A DNA stretch of 64,000 nucleotides, from assembly GCA_963834705.1 (NCBI GenBank), contig CAWICV010000008.1, positions 124,001 to 188,000 on the forward strand. The letters run 5' to 3'. Of the stretch, positions 52,865-61,055 are shown piece after piece. The number at the start of each line of letters is the position of its first letter. Positions within the stretch are counted from its first letter, which is position 1. This stretch comes from RYN-230 sp963834705. Lineage in GTDB: Bacteria > Actinomycetota > Actinomycetes > Streptosporangiales > Streptosporangiaceae. Both the position numbers and the translations under genes were made by a program. The notes under the pieces are model-generated. The model saw nothing but the letters and a program-made list of their open reading frames with translations. It was not told where the DNA came from and did not search any database.

Positions 52865-54601
52865 TCAGCTCCCGGAAGCCTTATCAGCGGGATTCGGCTG
52901 CTCCTTCCGGAGCCGGGGCTGCGGTGTGTAGTCATCGTCGCGCAGGCTGATCCCGGATGTCGGCCACGGGTCATCGACCTGGCTGGCGGTCGCCGCCTCC
53001 GTCCTGCGCAACGTGGCTGCTTCCGGGGGCTGGCCGAACGACGGCTCTGGACTGGCCGCCGGCGCGGCCGGGACCGTGGCGATGGGCTTGCGGGACAGCG
53101 GGGACAGCACCATGGCGCCGAGGACGGGGGTGCGGAGGCGGGTAATCCGGCGAGCGCAGTCCGACACCTCCGCCCGCCGCGACTGGCCGAGTTCTATGAC
53201 GACGAGCGCCGCGTCGGCGAACTCAGCCAGGGCGAAGGTCTCTGCGCCGTCCGGGTCCAGGGCCGCCGGGACCTCGATGATCACGTATTGGGCTTCGGTG
53301 CGCAGCTGGCGGGCGACACGAGAGGTGAGGTCGTGCTGCAGGTGATACAGGACGGCGGCCGGATCCAGGCCGGGCGTGATCACCTTGAGCCGGGAGTTGC
53401 CCGCGGGCTCCCTGATCACCTCGCCCAGCGTGGCCTTCTCGGCCAGCAGTTCGCTCAGCCCCTGGCCATCGCCTAGGCCGAGCATCTGCGGTGCCGTGCT
53501 GTGGAACACGTCTGCGCAGACCAGGAGCACATCGCCGTGGGTCCGGGCCAGGGTGGAGGCGAGGTTCGTGGCCGCCACGCTCCCGCTCCGGTCCACTGCC
53601 GTACCAGCCACGGCCACCACGTGGTTTCCCTCACCGAGCGCCGCGGCGACGTCATGAGCGAGCTCAGTGAATAGCTGGCCGGCCCGGGACCTCGGCGGAA
53701 CCAGCGTGAGCTGCGGGTCGGACTTCTTGACCGGGAGGCTGAGCAGGACCGGCAGGTCCAGGTAGTTTTCCACCTCCCGGGCGGAGTGCACCCGGGTGTC
53801 GCGGCGGTCCACGGTGAACGCGATGATCAGCCCGATCAGCAGTCCGACCAGCAGCCCGCCCGGCAGGAGCAGGGCCGCCTTCGGGCTGGTCGGGCTGCCC
53901 GGGATGGTGGCGGCGGTGATGGTGTAACCGCCCGAGGAGTTGGCTTCCTGCGCGGTAAGCGCCGCGACCTGGTTGTTGAGCCCGTTCAGCTGGCTGTTGT
54001 CCGAGCGCAGCTCCGCCGCGGCGGTGGCCCGCTGGGTTGAGTTGGGCGGGAGCAGCCGGATCTGGCCGGAGAGTTTGGCCGCGTTCTGCTGGAGCGACTG
54101 GACCTTTCCCTGCAACGTCTGCAGCTGCGCCTTCAGCGCGGAGGTAGCGGTGACGCTCCGGTTCTGCAGGTACGCCGCGGCGAAGGCGCGTGCGCACCTG
54201 GCCGAGCCCGCCGCGGACGGCGCGGAACAGCTGATCTGAAGCACCTGAGAGTTGGGCGGAACCGTGACCGAGACGTTCTTGACCAGCTGTGACGGGGACT
54301 GCGTGCTGCGCAGATTCCGCGCGGCGATGGCCGCGACGGTGTAAGACTGCACGAGCTGGGCCTCGTTGTCCATGTTGACGGTGCCGCTGGTGCGGCCGTT
54401 CTGCACCTGGTTGGAGCCCGCCCCGGTGGCGGTCACGTACACCGACGCGGTGGCCGTGTAGGTCCGTGGAGCGGTCACGTAGTACGCGGCGGCGCCCAGC
54501 AGCCCGACGCAGAGCAGGCCGGCAATGAGCCACCAGCGCCGGCGCAGCACGCCCAGATAGTCAGCCAGCTCGAAAGAGTCGGGTGACGGTGAGCCGTTCA
54601 T
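52865..54601 (-). CDS. Wzz/BY-kinase-like fusion with degenerate Walker A (module B)
   Basis: The 578-residue protein has a Wzz domain with membrane helices near residues 24-44 and about 255-275. The Gln-rich coiled coil between them includes LQTLQGKVQSLQQNAAKLSG. A BY-kinase-like domain follows. The Walker A position reads VAGTAVDRSGSVAATNLA, lacking GKS/T. Walker A' is CADVFHS and Walker B YVIIEVP, so nucleotide hydrolysis looks lost. There is no C-terminal Tyr cluster. It is the first gene of the leftward module B run and likely controls chain length through the Wzz part. Confidence 0.87.
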   Translation of the reverse strand: MNGSPSPDSFELADYLGVLRRRWWLIAGLLCVGLLGAAAYYVTAPRTYTATASVYVTATGAGSNQVQNGRTSGTVNMDNEAQLVQSYTVAAIAARNLRSTQSPSQLVKNVSVTVPPNSQVLQISCSAPSAAGSARCARAFAAAYLQNRSVTATSALKAQLQTLQGKVQSLQQNAAKLSGQIRLLPPNSTQRATAAAELRSDNSQLNGLNNQVAALTAQEANSSGGYTITAATIPGSPTSPKAALLLPGGLLVGLLIGLIIAFTVDRRDTRVHSAREVENYLDLPVLLSLPVKKSDPQLTLVPPRSRAGQLFTELAHDVAAALGEGNHVVAVAGTAVDRSGSVAATNLASTLARTHGDVLLVCADVFHSTAPQMLGLGDGQGLSELLAEKATLGEVIREPAGNSRLKVITPGLDPAAVLYHLQHDLTSRVARQLRTEAQYVIIEVPAALDPDGAETFALAEFADAALVVIELGQSRRAEVSDCARRITRLRTPVLGAMVLSPLSRKPIATVPAAPAASPEPSFGQPPEAATLRRTEAATASQVDDPWPTSGISLRDDDYTPQPRLRKEQPNPADKASGS

Positions 54602-55042
54602 ACGTGGTACTCCTCACTAAGCGCTCCCGCACCCATGGCGGTTGCCCGCTGCCGAGCTGCGATCGACGTGCCCAGGCCGGCTGGCACGCCTGGGTGACGT
54701 CCGGCTCCCCGACGCAGCCCGGCCCGTAGTTTTGTCCTTTTGGAGTGTGACGCCCCAGAGCAGCGGCCGGATGACATTTCGCAGCGATTGCTCCGATTCT
54801 GTCCGGCTGGCCCGCCAGCGACCGGGCGGCAACCGAAGATGAGACAGGAATGAAACCCCAGCCGGCCGGCGGCCCGGAATCCTGGCCCCGGTGGCGGTTT
54901 CCGCGCCGCGCCGCTGCCCTGGCGGGCGGCGGGACGGAGGCTATTAAATAGGCCTGGCGGGCGGCTGGCGCTTCGGCGGCCGATACGGGCCGCGGGCCGC
55001 CACGCCGATGGGGGAATCCCGGACTGCCGGAGGCGAAGAAGA
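54602..55042. other. intergenic region closing the accessory block
   Basis: This 441-bp divergent spacer must hold promoters for the leftward module B operon and the rightward peptidase gene. I could not assign firm boxes. A GGAGG at 55029-55033 is the peptidase ribosome binding site. No gene is evident. Confidence 0.4.
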
Positions 55043-57205
55043 TTGCTGACCCCCTTCCATGCCCTGCACGACTACATGGCGCTGCCCCGGCTGACCGGGT
55101 TGCGGCTCGCGCCGGACGGCAGCTGGCTGGCGGCCAGCGTGTCGGCGCTGAGCGCGGACGGCCGAACGTTCAAACCCAGCATCTGGCGGATCCCGGCCGA
55201 GCCCGGCCCGGCCCGGCTCAGCCCGGCCCGGCTGACCCGGTCGGCCGAGGGTGAGGACAACCCGGCGTTCCTGCCGGACGGCTCGCTGCTGTTCCTGTCC
55301 GCCCGGCCCGCCCCGCCGGACGGCCAGTCCGGCACCGGCCAGCCGGCCACCGGTCAGTCGGCCACCGGCCAGCCGGACACCGGGCTGCCCAGCGCGGCCC
55401 AGGGGAACGGGACGACCCCGAAGCGGGCGCTCTGGCTGCTCCCGGCGGACGGCGGGGAGGCATGTCAGGTCACCGCACCGCCCGGCGGCATCAGCCGGCT
55501 GGCCACCGCCGCGGCGGCCCCGCTGGCCGCGTTCACCTGCCCGGTGCTGCCCACCGCCAGCGGCATCCCCGATGACGCGCAGCGCCGGAAGAGCCGGGCC
55601 GACGCGGGCGTGACCGCGATCCTGCACGAGGCCGCCCCGGTCCGGCACTGGGATCATGACCTGGGACCCGATCAGCTCCGCCTGCTGGTCACCGTGGCTA
55701 GTCCAGATGCGGCCGGTTACGAGGTGGCCGGCGCTGACCTGACCGGCGGCGACGGCGAGTTGCGGGACCTGACCAGCGAGCCCGGGCGGGCCCTGGACGA
55801 GCATCACTTCGAGCTGACCCCCGACGGCCGGTACGCGGTCACCGGGTGGTCGGTGTACGAGGCCTGCGGCGAGCGGCGCGAGGAAGTCGCGGTCATCGAC
55901 ACCCGGACCGGGACCCGCCGGACCTTGCTGGCCGCGCCGGACGCCGACTTCAGCAGCCCACGGATCTCCCCGGACGGCCAGTCGGTTCTGGCCATCCGGT
56001 CTGAGCACGACACCGTCGCCCGGCCCGGCGACGTCACCCTGGTGCTGGCCGCGCTGGACGGTAGCGCCGGCCCGGCCGACCTGCTGGACGGCCTGGACCG
56101 GTGGCCCGCCGAGGCGGTCTGGGCGGCGGACAGCGGCAGCGTCTTCTTCACCGCCGACGACCACGGCCGCCGCCCGGTGTTCCGTGCCGAGCTGAGGGAG
56201 AAAGGCCAGGGACCGGCCACGCTGACCCGGCTGGCCACCGACGACGGCGCATACACCAGCCTGTGCCCGGCCCCGGACGGGCGTTCGGTATACGCGTTGC
56301 GGGCCGCAGTGGGCAGCCCACCCGCAGCCGTGCGGCTGGACGCCAGCCAGCCGGGAGAGCCGGATTTCCTGGCCGGGCCGGCCTCGCCGCCGCTGCCCGG
56401 CCGGCTGACCGAGATCGAGACCACGGCCAGCGACGGTGCGGCGCTGCGGGCCTGGCTGGTGCTGCCCGCGGCGGCCGCCGCGGGCTCGCCCGCGCCGCTG
56501 CTGCTGTGGGTGCACGGCGGCCCGCTGTCCAGCTGGAACACGTGGTCCTGGCGGTGGAACCCGTGGCTGATGGCGGCCCGCGGCTACGCGGTGCTGCTGC
56601 CCGACCCGGCCCTGTCCACCGGGTACGGGCTGGATTTCATCGCCCGCGGCCACGCCGAGTGGGGCGGCCGGCCGTTCACCGACCTGATGGCGATCACCGA
56701 CGCGGCGGTGGCCCGGCCGGACATCGACGAGACGCGCACCGCCATGATGGGCGGGTCGTTCGGCGGCTACATGGCCAACTGGATCGCCGGGCACACCGGC
56801 CGGTTCCAGGCCATCGTCAGCCACGCCAGCCTGTGGGCGCTGGACCAGATGTTCGGCACCACCGACTCGCCCGCGCTGTGGCGGCGGCTGTTCGGCACTC
56901 CGCAGAGCCACCCGGAACGCTACTCGGCCAACTCGCCGCACCTGCACGCGGCGGAGATCAGCACCCCGATGCTGATCATCCACGGCGACCGGGACTACCG
57001 GGTGCCGATCGGCGAGGCGCTGCGCATGTGGGCCGACCTGGCCGGCGGCCCGAGCGGCGAGGCCGGCGCCAAGTTCCTCTACTTCCCGGACGAGAACCAC
57101 TGGGTGCTCACCCCGGGGAACGCGGCCATCTGGTACGAGACGGTGTTCGCGTTCCTGGCCCAGCACGTGCTCGGCGAACCATGGCGCCGCCCCGCCCTGC
57201 TCTGA
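55043..57205 (+). CDS. S9 family (prolyl oligopeptidase-type) serine peptidase
   Basis: The 720-residue cytoplasmic protein has an N-terminal beta-propeller (about 1-440, LAPDGSWLAASVS, PDGRYAVTGWS) and an alpha/beta hydrolase domain. The triad is Ser572 in GGSFGGYM, Asp651 in HGDRDYRV and His686 in DENHWV. It cleaves short peptides, often at Pro or as an acylaminoacyl peptidase. The start is TTG 55043, fixed by GGAGG at 9 bp. A Gly/Gln/Pro repeat (TGQPATGQSATGQ, about residue 97) lies in a propeller loop. It precedes menG by 29 bp. Confidence 0.93.
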   Translation: MLTPFHALHDYMALPRLTGLRLAPDGSWLAASVSALSADGRTFKPSIWRIPAEPGPARLSPARLTRSAEGEDNPAFLPDGSLLFLSARPAPPDGQSGTGQPATGQSATGQPDTGLPSAAQGNGTTPKRALWLLPADGGEACQVTAPPGGISRLATAAAAPLAAFTCPVLPTASGIPDDAQRRKSRADAGVTAILHEAAPVRHWDHDLGPDQLRLLVTVASPDAAGYEVAGADLTGGDGELRDLTSEPGRALDEHHFELTPDGRYAVTGWSVYEACGERREEVAVIDTRTGTRRTLLAAPDADFSSPRISPDGQSVLAIRSEHDTVARPGDVTLVLAALDGSAGPADLLDGLDRWPAEAVWAADSGSVFFTADDHGRRPVFRAELREKGQGPATLTRLATDDGAYTSLCPAPDGRSVYALRAAVGSPPAAVRLDASQPGEPDFLAGPASPPLPGRLTEIETTASDGAALRAWLVLPAAAAAGSPAPLLLWVHGGPLSSWNTWSWRWNPWLMAARGYAVLLPDPALSTGYGLDFIARGHAEWGGRPFTDLMAITDAAVARPDIDETRTAMMGGSFGGYMANWIAGHTGRFQAIVSHASLWALDQMFGTTDSPALWRRLFGTPQSHPERYSANSPHLHAAEISTPMLIIHGDRDYRVPIGEALRMWADLAGGPSGEAGAKFLYFPDENHWVLTPGNAAIWYETVFAFLAQHVLGEPWRRPALL

Positions 57206-57234
57206 CCGGCGCGGCGCTATGCCAGGGTGGAGGC

Positions 57235-57936
57235 ATGACGCGCGCGAACCTGGACAAGCGGCCAGGCGAGGTCTCGGCCATGTTCGACAAGGTGGCCGAC
57301 CGCTACGACCTGCTCAACGACGTGCTGTCGCTGGGCCAGGACCGGTGGTGGCGCCGGATGGTGGCCCGGGCGGTCGCCGCCCGGGCCGGCGAGCGGGTGC
57401 TGGACGTGGCGGCCGGCACCGGCACCTCGTCGCGGGCCTTCACCGCGGCCGGGGCCGACTGCGTGGCCTGCGACTTCTCGCTCGGCATGCTGACCGTCGG
57501 GTCGGCACGGGGCCGGGTGCCGGGACTGCGGTTCGTCGCTGGCGACGCGATGCGGCTGCCGTTCCGCGACGCTGCGTTCGACGCGGTGACGATCTCCTTC
57601 GGGCTGCGTAACGTGGCCCACCACCAGGCCGCGCTGGCCGAGTTCCGCCGGGTCACCCGGCCCGGCGGCCGCCTGGTCGTCTGTGAGTTCGGGCACCTGC
57701 CCTGGGCGCGGCTGAACGCGGCCTACGAGGCGTACCTGGCCGGCGCGCTGCCCGCGGTGGCCCGGCGGCTGTCCGGCAACCCGGCCGCCTACGAGTACCT
57801 GGCCGAATCCATCCAGGACTGGCCGGCCCAGCCCGAGCTGGCCCGGCGGATCGCTGCCGCCGGGTGGTCGGCAGTACGCTGGCGGGACCTGAGCCTCGGG
57901 GTGGTGGCGATCCATCAGGCCCGCCGCCCGGGCTGA
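57235..57936 (+). CDS. menG: demethylmenaquinone methyltransferase
   Basis: The 233-residue UbiE/MenG-type methyltransferase has MFDKVADRYDLLNDVLSLGQDRWWRR, SAM motif I VLDVAAGTGTSS and VTISFGLRNVAHHQAAL. It carries out the last ring methylation in menaquinone synthesis. The ATG has GGAGG very close upstream. It is followed by a quinone-type reductase gene and the nuo operon, a respiratory grouping. Confidence 0.93.
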   Translation: MTRANLDKRPGEVSAMFDKVADRYDLLNDVLSLGQDRWWRRMVARAVAARAGERVLDVAAGTGTSSRAFTAAGADCVACDFSLGMLTVGSARGRVPGLRFVAGDAMRLPFRDAAFDAVTISFGLRNVAHHQAALAEFRRVTRPGGRLVVCEFGHLPWARLNAAYEAYLAGALPAVARRLSGNPAAYEYLAESIQDWPAQPELARRIAAAGWSAVRWRDLSLGVVAIHQARRPG

Positions 57937-57976
57937 CCGCACGGGGCGGGTTCGCCGCCTGGCTGGAGTAGGTCTA

Positions 57977-57982
57977 GACTCC
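57977..57982 (+). promoter_or_regulatory. candidate -10 element
   Basis: The TAGACT hexamer lies 13 bp upstream of the Rex palindrome and about 50 bp before the reductase start. No clear -35 is visible. Confidence 0.4.
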
Positions 57983-57995
57983 TGAATTGAGTACT

Positions 57996-58015
57996 TGTGA
58001 AGCGGTTCACAAGAT
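57996..58015. promoter_or_regulatory. Rex-type redox operator
   Basis: CTTGTGAA-GCGG-TTCACAAG is a perfect palindrome with 8-bp arms. It matches the Rex consensus TTGTGAANNNNTTCACAA known in actinobacteria. It lies between the -10-like box and the reductase/nuo genes, so Rex would repress them when NADH is low relative to NAD+. Confidence 0.85.
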
Positions 58016-58032
58016 AGTCAGGACGAATTTTC

Positions 58033-59299
58033 GTGTCCCAGGAAGTCCCCCAGGAAGCTGACGTCATCGTGGTCGGCGCCGGGCCGGCGCTCGGCGACCG
58101 CGTGCTACCTAGCCCGCGCCGGGATCGACGTGCTGGTGCTGGAGAAAGCCACGTTCCCGCGGGAGAAGGTCTGCGGCGACGGGCTGACCCCACGCGCGGT
58201 CAAGGCACTGGTCAGCATGGGCGTACCCATCGGCGAGCAGGACGGCTGGGTGCGGAACAAGGGCCTGCGCATCATCGGCGGCGGGGTCCGGCTCGAACTG
58301 CCCTGGCCGGAACTGTCCAGTTACCCGGGCTACGGCCTGGTCCGCAGCCGGCTCGACTTCGACGAGACGCTGGCCCGCACCGCGCAGAAGGCAGGCGCAA
58401 GGCTGCTCGAGGGAGTAACCGTCACCGCACCGGTGCTGGACGATGGTGGCCGCATCATCGGCGTGCAGGCTCGTGCCACCGGCCAAGCCGACGATATTGA
58501 ACGCCAGTACCGGGCCCGTGTCGTCGTGGCGGCGGACGGGAACTCGTCGCGGCTGTCCCTGGCCATGGGCCTGGGCAAGCGGGACGACCGGCCGCTCGGG
58601 GTAGCCGTGCGGACGTACTACACCAGCCCCCGGCACGACGACGACTACCTCGAATCGTGGCTCGACCTGTGGGACGGGAACCGGCTGCTGCCCGGCTACG
58701 GCTGGATCTTCGGCATGGGCGACGGCACCAGCAACGTGGGCCTCGGCCTGCTGAACACGTCCGCCTCGTTCCAGAACGTGGACTACCGGGACCTGCTCCG
58801 CCGCTGGCTGGCCGGGATGCCCGCGGAGTGGGGCTACACCGAGGAGAACCGGACCGAGCCGGTCCGCGGCGCCGCGCTGCCGATGGGCTTCAACCGGACC
58901 CCGCACTACACCCGCGGCCTGCTGCTGGCCGGCGACGCGGGCGGCATGGTGAACCCGTTCAACGGCGAGGGCATCGCCTACGCGATGGAGGCGGGCGAGC
59001 TGGCCGCCCAGGTTGTCGCGCAGGCGCTGGCCCGGCCGGCGGCGGATGCTGAACAAGTGCTGCATAGCTACCCGCAGGCGCTGAAGGACGCCTACGGCGG
59101 CTACTACACTCTCGGGCGCAAGTTCGTGCAGGCGATCGGCAACCCGCGGCTGATGCAGTTCGCGACCAAGCACGGCATGCCCCGCCCGGCGCTGATGCGG
59201 TTCACCCTGAAGCTGCTGGCCAACCTCACCGAGGTACGCGGCGGCGACGCGGCGGACCGGGTGATTAACGCACTGTCTAAGATGACGCCGGCGGCCTAG
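58033..59299 (+). pseudogene. geranylgeranyl/menaquinone reductase, frameshifted near its N terminus
   Basis: The family match begins at GTG 58033 with EADVIVVGAGPA. It continues in another frame with LVLEKATFPREKVCGDGLTPRAV and onward to 59299 (VVAADGNSSRLSLAMG, LLLAGDAGGMVNPFNGEGI). Between about 58085 and 58128 the frames differ by an apparent 2-bp deletion in the FAD-binding GxGxxG loop; the expected next residues appear as SATACYLARAGI in the second frame. This FAD enzyme reduces isoprenoid double bonds, in mycobacteria those of menaquinone (MenJ). A GTG at 58130 would give a protein lacking the FAD loop. Sequencing error is possible. Confidence 0.8.
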
Positions 59300-59346
59300 C
59301 AGGACTGCGCCGCCGGACCGTCAGGAGAAGAAGAAAGGAGGCTGCC

Positions 59347-59706
59347 GTGCTGGTCTTGTACGTCCCCCTCATCGTGCTCGGCGCGCTGGCCGCATTCTTC
59401 GCGATCTTCTCGCTCGTGGCGGGCCACGTGAGTGGGCCGCGCCGGTGGAACCGGGCCAAGCTCGAAGCCTACGAGTGCGGCATCGAGCCGACGCCGCCCG
59501 AGGTCGGCAGCCGGTTCCCGGTCAAGTACTACCTGACGGCGATGCTGTTCATCCTGTTCGACATCGAGATCGTGTTCCTCTACCCGTGGGCGGTCGAGTA
59601 CGACAACCTCGGGGTGTTCGGCCTGGTCGAGATGGTGCTGTTCATCGTGGCCGTGCTGGTCGCGTACGCCTACGTGTGGCGCCGCGGCGGACTGGAGTGG
59701 GACTGA
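59347..59706 (+). CDS. nuoA: NADH-quinone oxidoreductase subunit A
   Basis: The 119-residue membrane subunit has three helices and the family signature YECGIEPTPPEVGSRFPVKYYL, followed by LFDIEIVFLYPWAV. It is part of the complex I membrane arm at the junction with the quinone site. GTG 59347 has AAGGAGG upstream. First nuo gene in the order A-B-C-D-E-F. Confidence 0.96.
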   Translation: MLVLYVPLIVLGALAAFFAIFSLVAGHVSGPRRWNRAKLEAYECGIEPTPPEVGSRFPVKYYLTAMLFILFDIEIVFLYPWAVEYDNLGVFGLVEMVLFIVAVLVAYAYVWRRGGLEWD

Positions 59707-59709
59707 CCG

Positions 59710-60339
59710 ATGGGTGTGGAAGAGAAGCTGCCGAGCGGGATCCTGCTGACCACGGTCGAGAAGGTGGTCGGTTACGCGCGCAAGGTATCGGTCTGGCCGG
59801 CCACGTTCGGGCTGGCCTGCTGCGCGATCGAGCTGATGCAGACCGGCGGGCCGCGGCATGACCTGGCCCGGTTCGGCATGGAGCGCGCGTCCAACACACC
59901 GCGCCAGGCCGACCTGATGATCGTGGCCGGCCGGGTGAGCCAGAAGATGGCCCCGGTGCTCCGGCAGATCTATGACCAGATGGCCGACCCGAAGTGGGTC
60001 ATCTCGATGGGCGTGTGCGCGTCCAGTGGCGGCATGTTCAACAACTACGCGATCGTGCAGGGCGTGGACCACATCGTGCCGGTGGACATCTATCTGCCCG
60101 GCTGCCCGCCGCGGCCGGAGATGCTGCTCGACTCGATCCTCAAGCTGCACGACAAGATCCAGAACATGAAGCTCGGCATCGATCGCGAGGCCGAGGTGCA
60201 GGAACTGGAGCAGGCCCGGCTGCGCCGCCTGCCGCTGGCCGCCGACCTGGCCGGGGTCCAGGCCGGGGGTGGGCAGGCTAGGGGTACGCAGGCTCAGCGT
60301 GGCCCGACCCTGCTCGGCCAGCGGGAGACGGACCAGTGA
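59710..60339 (+). CDS. nuoB: NADH-quinone oxidoreductase subunit B
   Basis: The 209-residue peripheral subunit carries the N2 [4Fe-4S] cluster, with Cys in LACCAIELM, MGVCASSGG and YLPGCPPRPE. The core ends near residue 165, followed by a Gly/Gln-rich tail of about 40 residues that is not conserved. It begins 3 bp after nuoA and overlaps nuoC by 4 bp. Confidence 0.97.
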   Translation: MGVEEKLPSGILLTTVEKVVGYARKVSVWPATFGLACCAIELMQTGGPRHDLARFGMERASNTPRQADLMIVAGRVSQKMAPVLRQIYDQMADPKWVISMGVCASSGGMFNNYAIVQGVDHIVPVDIYLPGCPPRPEMLLDSILKLHDKIQNMKLGIDREAEVQELEQARLRRLPLAADLAGVQAGGGQARGTQAQRGPTLLGQRETDQ

Positions 60340-61055
60340 GCGACGAGAACCAGGAGCAGCCGCCGGAGGAGGCCGCCCTCGCGGGCCAGCAGCGGCTCGG
60401 CGAGCAGGTGGTGCGGACCGGCATGTTCGGCACCCAGACCAGCGGGGACACCTCCGGCTACGGCGGCCTGCAGGTGCGCCGGGCGCCGCTGCCGTCCACG
60501 CCGCGGCCCTACGGCTCGTACTTCGATGAGATGACCGACGCGCTGGCGGCCCGGCTGACCGAGGACGGCACCGGCTTCGGCGAGGCCGTGGAGCGGGTCA
60601 TCGTGGACCGCGGCGAGCTGACCCTGCACATCCGGCGCGAGCACCTGGTCGCGGTGGCCCGCACGCTGCGCGACGAGCCGTCGCTCGCGTTCGAGCTGTG
60701 CGGCGGGGTGTCCGGGGTGCACTACCTGAGCGACGTGGGCCGGGAACTGCACGCGGTCTATCACCTGGTCTCGATCACGCACAACCGGCGGCTCCGGCTC
60801 GAAGTCAGTGTGCCGGACGCCGACCCGCACATCCCGTCGGTGGTGGACGTCTATCCGGGGTGTAACTGGCATGAGCGGGAGACCTGGGACTTCTTCGGCA
60901 TCATCTTCGACGGGCATCCCGGTCTGACCAGGATCGAGATGCCGGACGACTGGAAGGGCCACCCGCAGCGGAAGGACTACCCGCTGGGCGGCATCCCGGT
61001 CGAATACCGCGGCGCCACCGTGCCGCCACCGGACGAGCGGAGGGCCTACTCGTGA
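60336..61055 (+). CDS. nuoC: NADH-quinone oxidoreductase subunit C
   Basis: The 239-residue subunit has the 30-kDa family motif around VVDVYPGCNWHERETWDFFGIIFDGHP and DWKGHPQRKDYPLGG. The N terminus (about 60 residues, Glu/Gln-rich) is variable. It binds NuoB/NuoD in the peripheral arm. GTG 60336 overlaps nuoB; the stop overlaps nuoD by 4 bp. Confidence 0.96.
   Translation: MSDENQEQPPEEAALAGQQRLGEQVVRTGMFGTQTSGDTSGYGGLQVRRAPLPSTPRPYGSYFDEMTDALAARLTEDGTGFGEAVERVIVDRGELTLHIRREHLVAVARTLRDEPSLAFELCGGVSGVHYLSDVGRELHAVYHLVSITHNRRLRLEVSVPDADPHIPSVVDVYPGCNWHERETWDFFGIIFDGHPGLTRIEMPDDWKGHPQRKDYPLGGIPVEYRGATVPPPDERRAYS

Noticed and set aside
54944..57166. 740-codon reading frame antisense to the S9 peptidase
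   Set aside because: It mirrors the GC codon bias of the peptidase, which has clear catalytic motifs; the antisense product is low-complexity with no recognisable domain.
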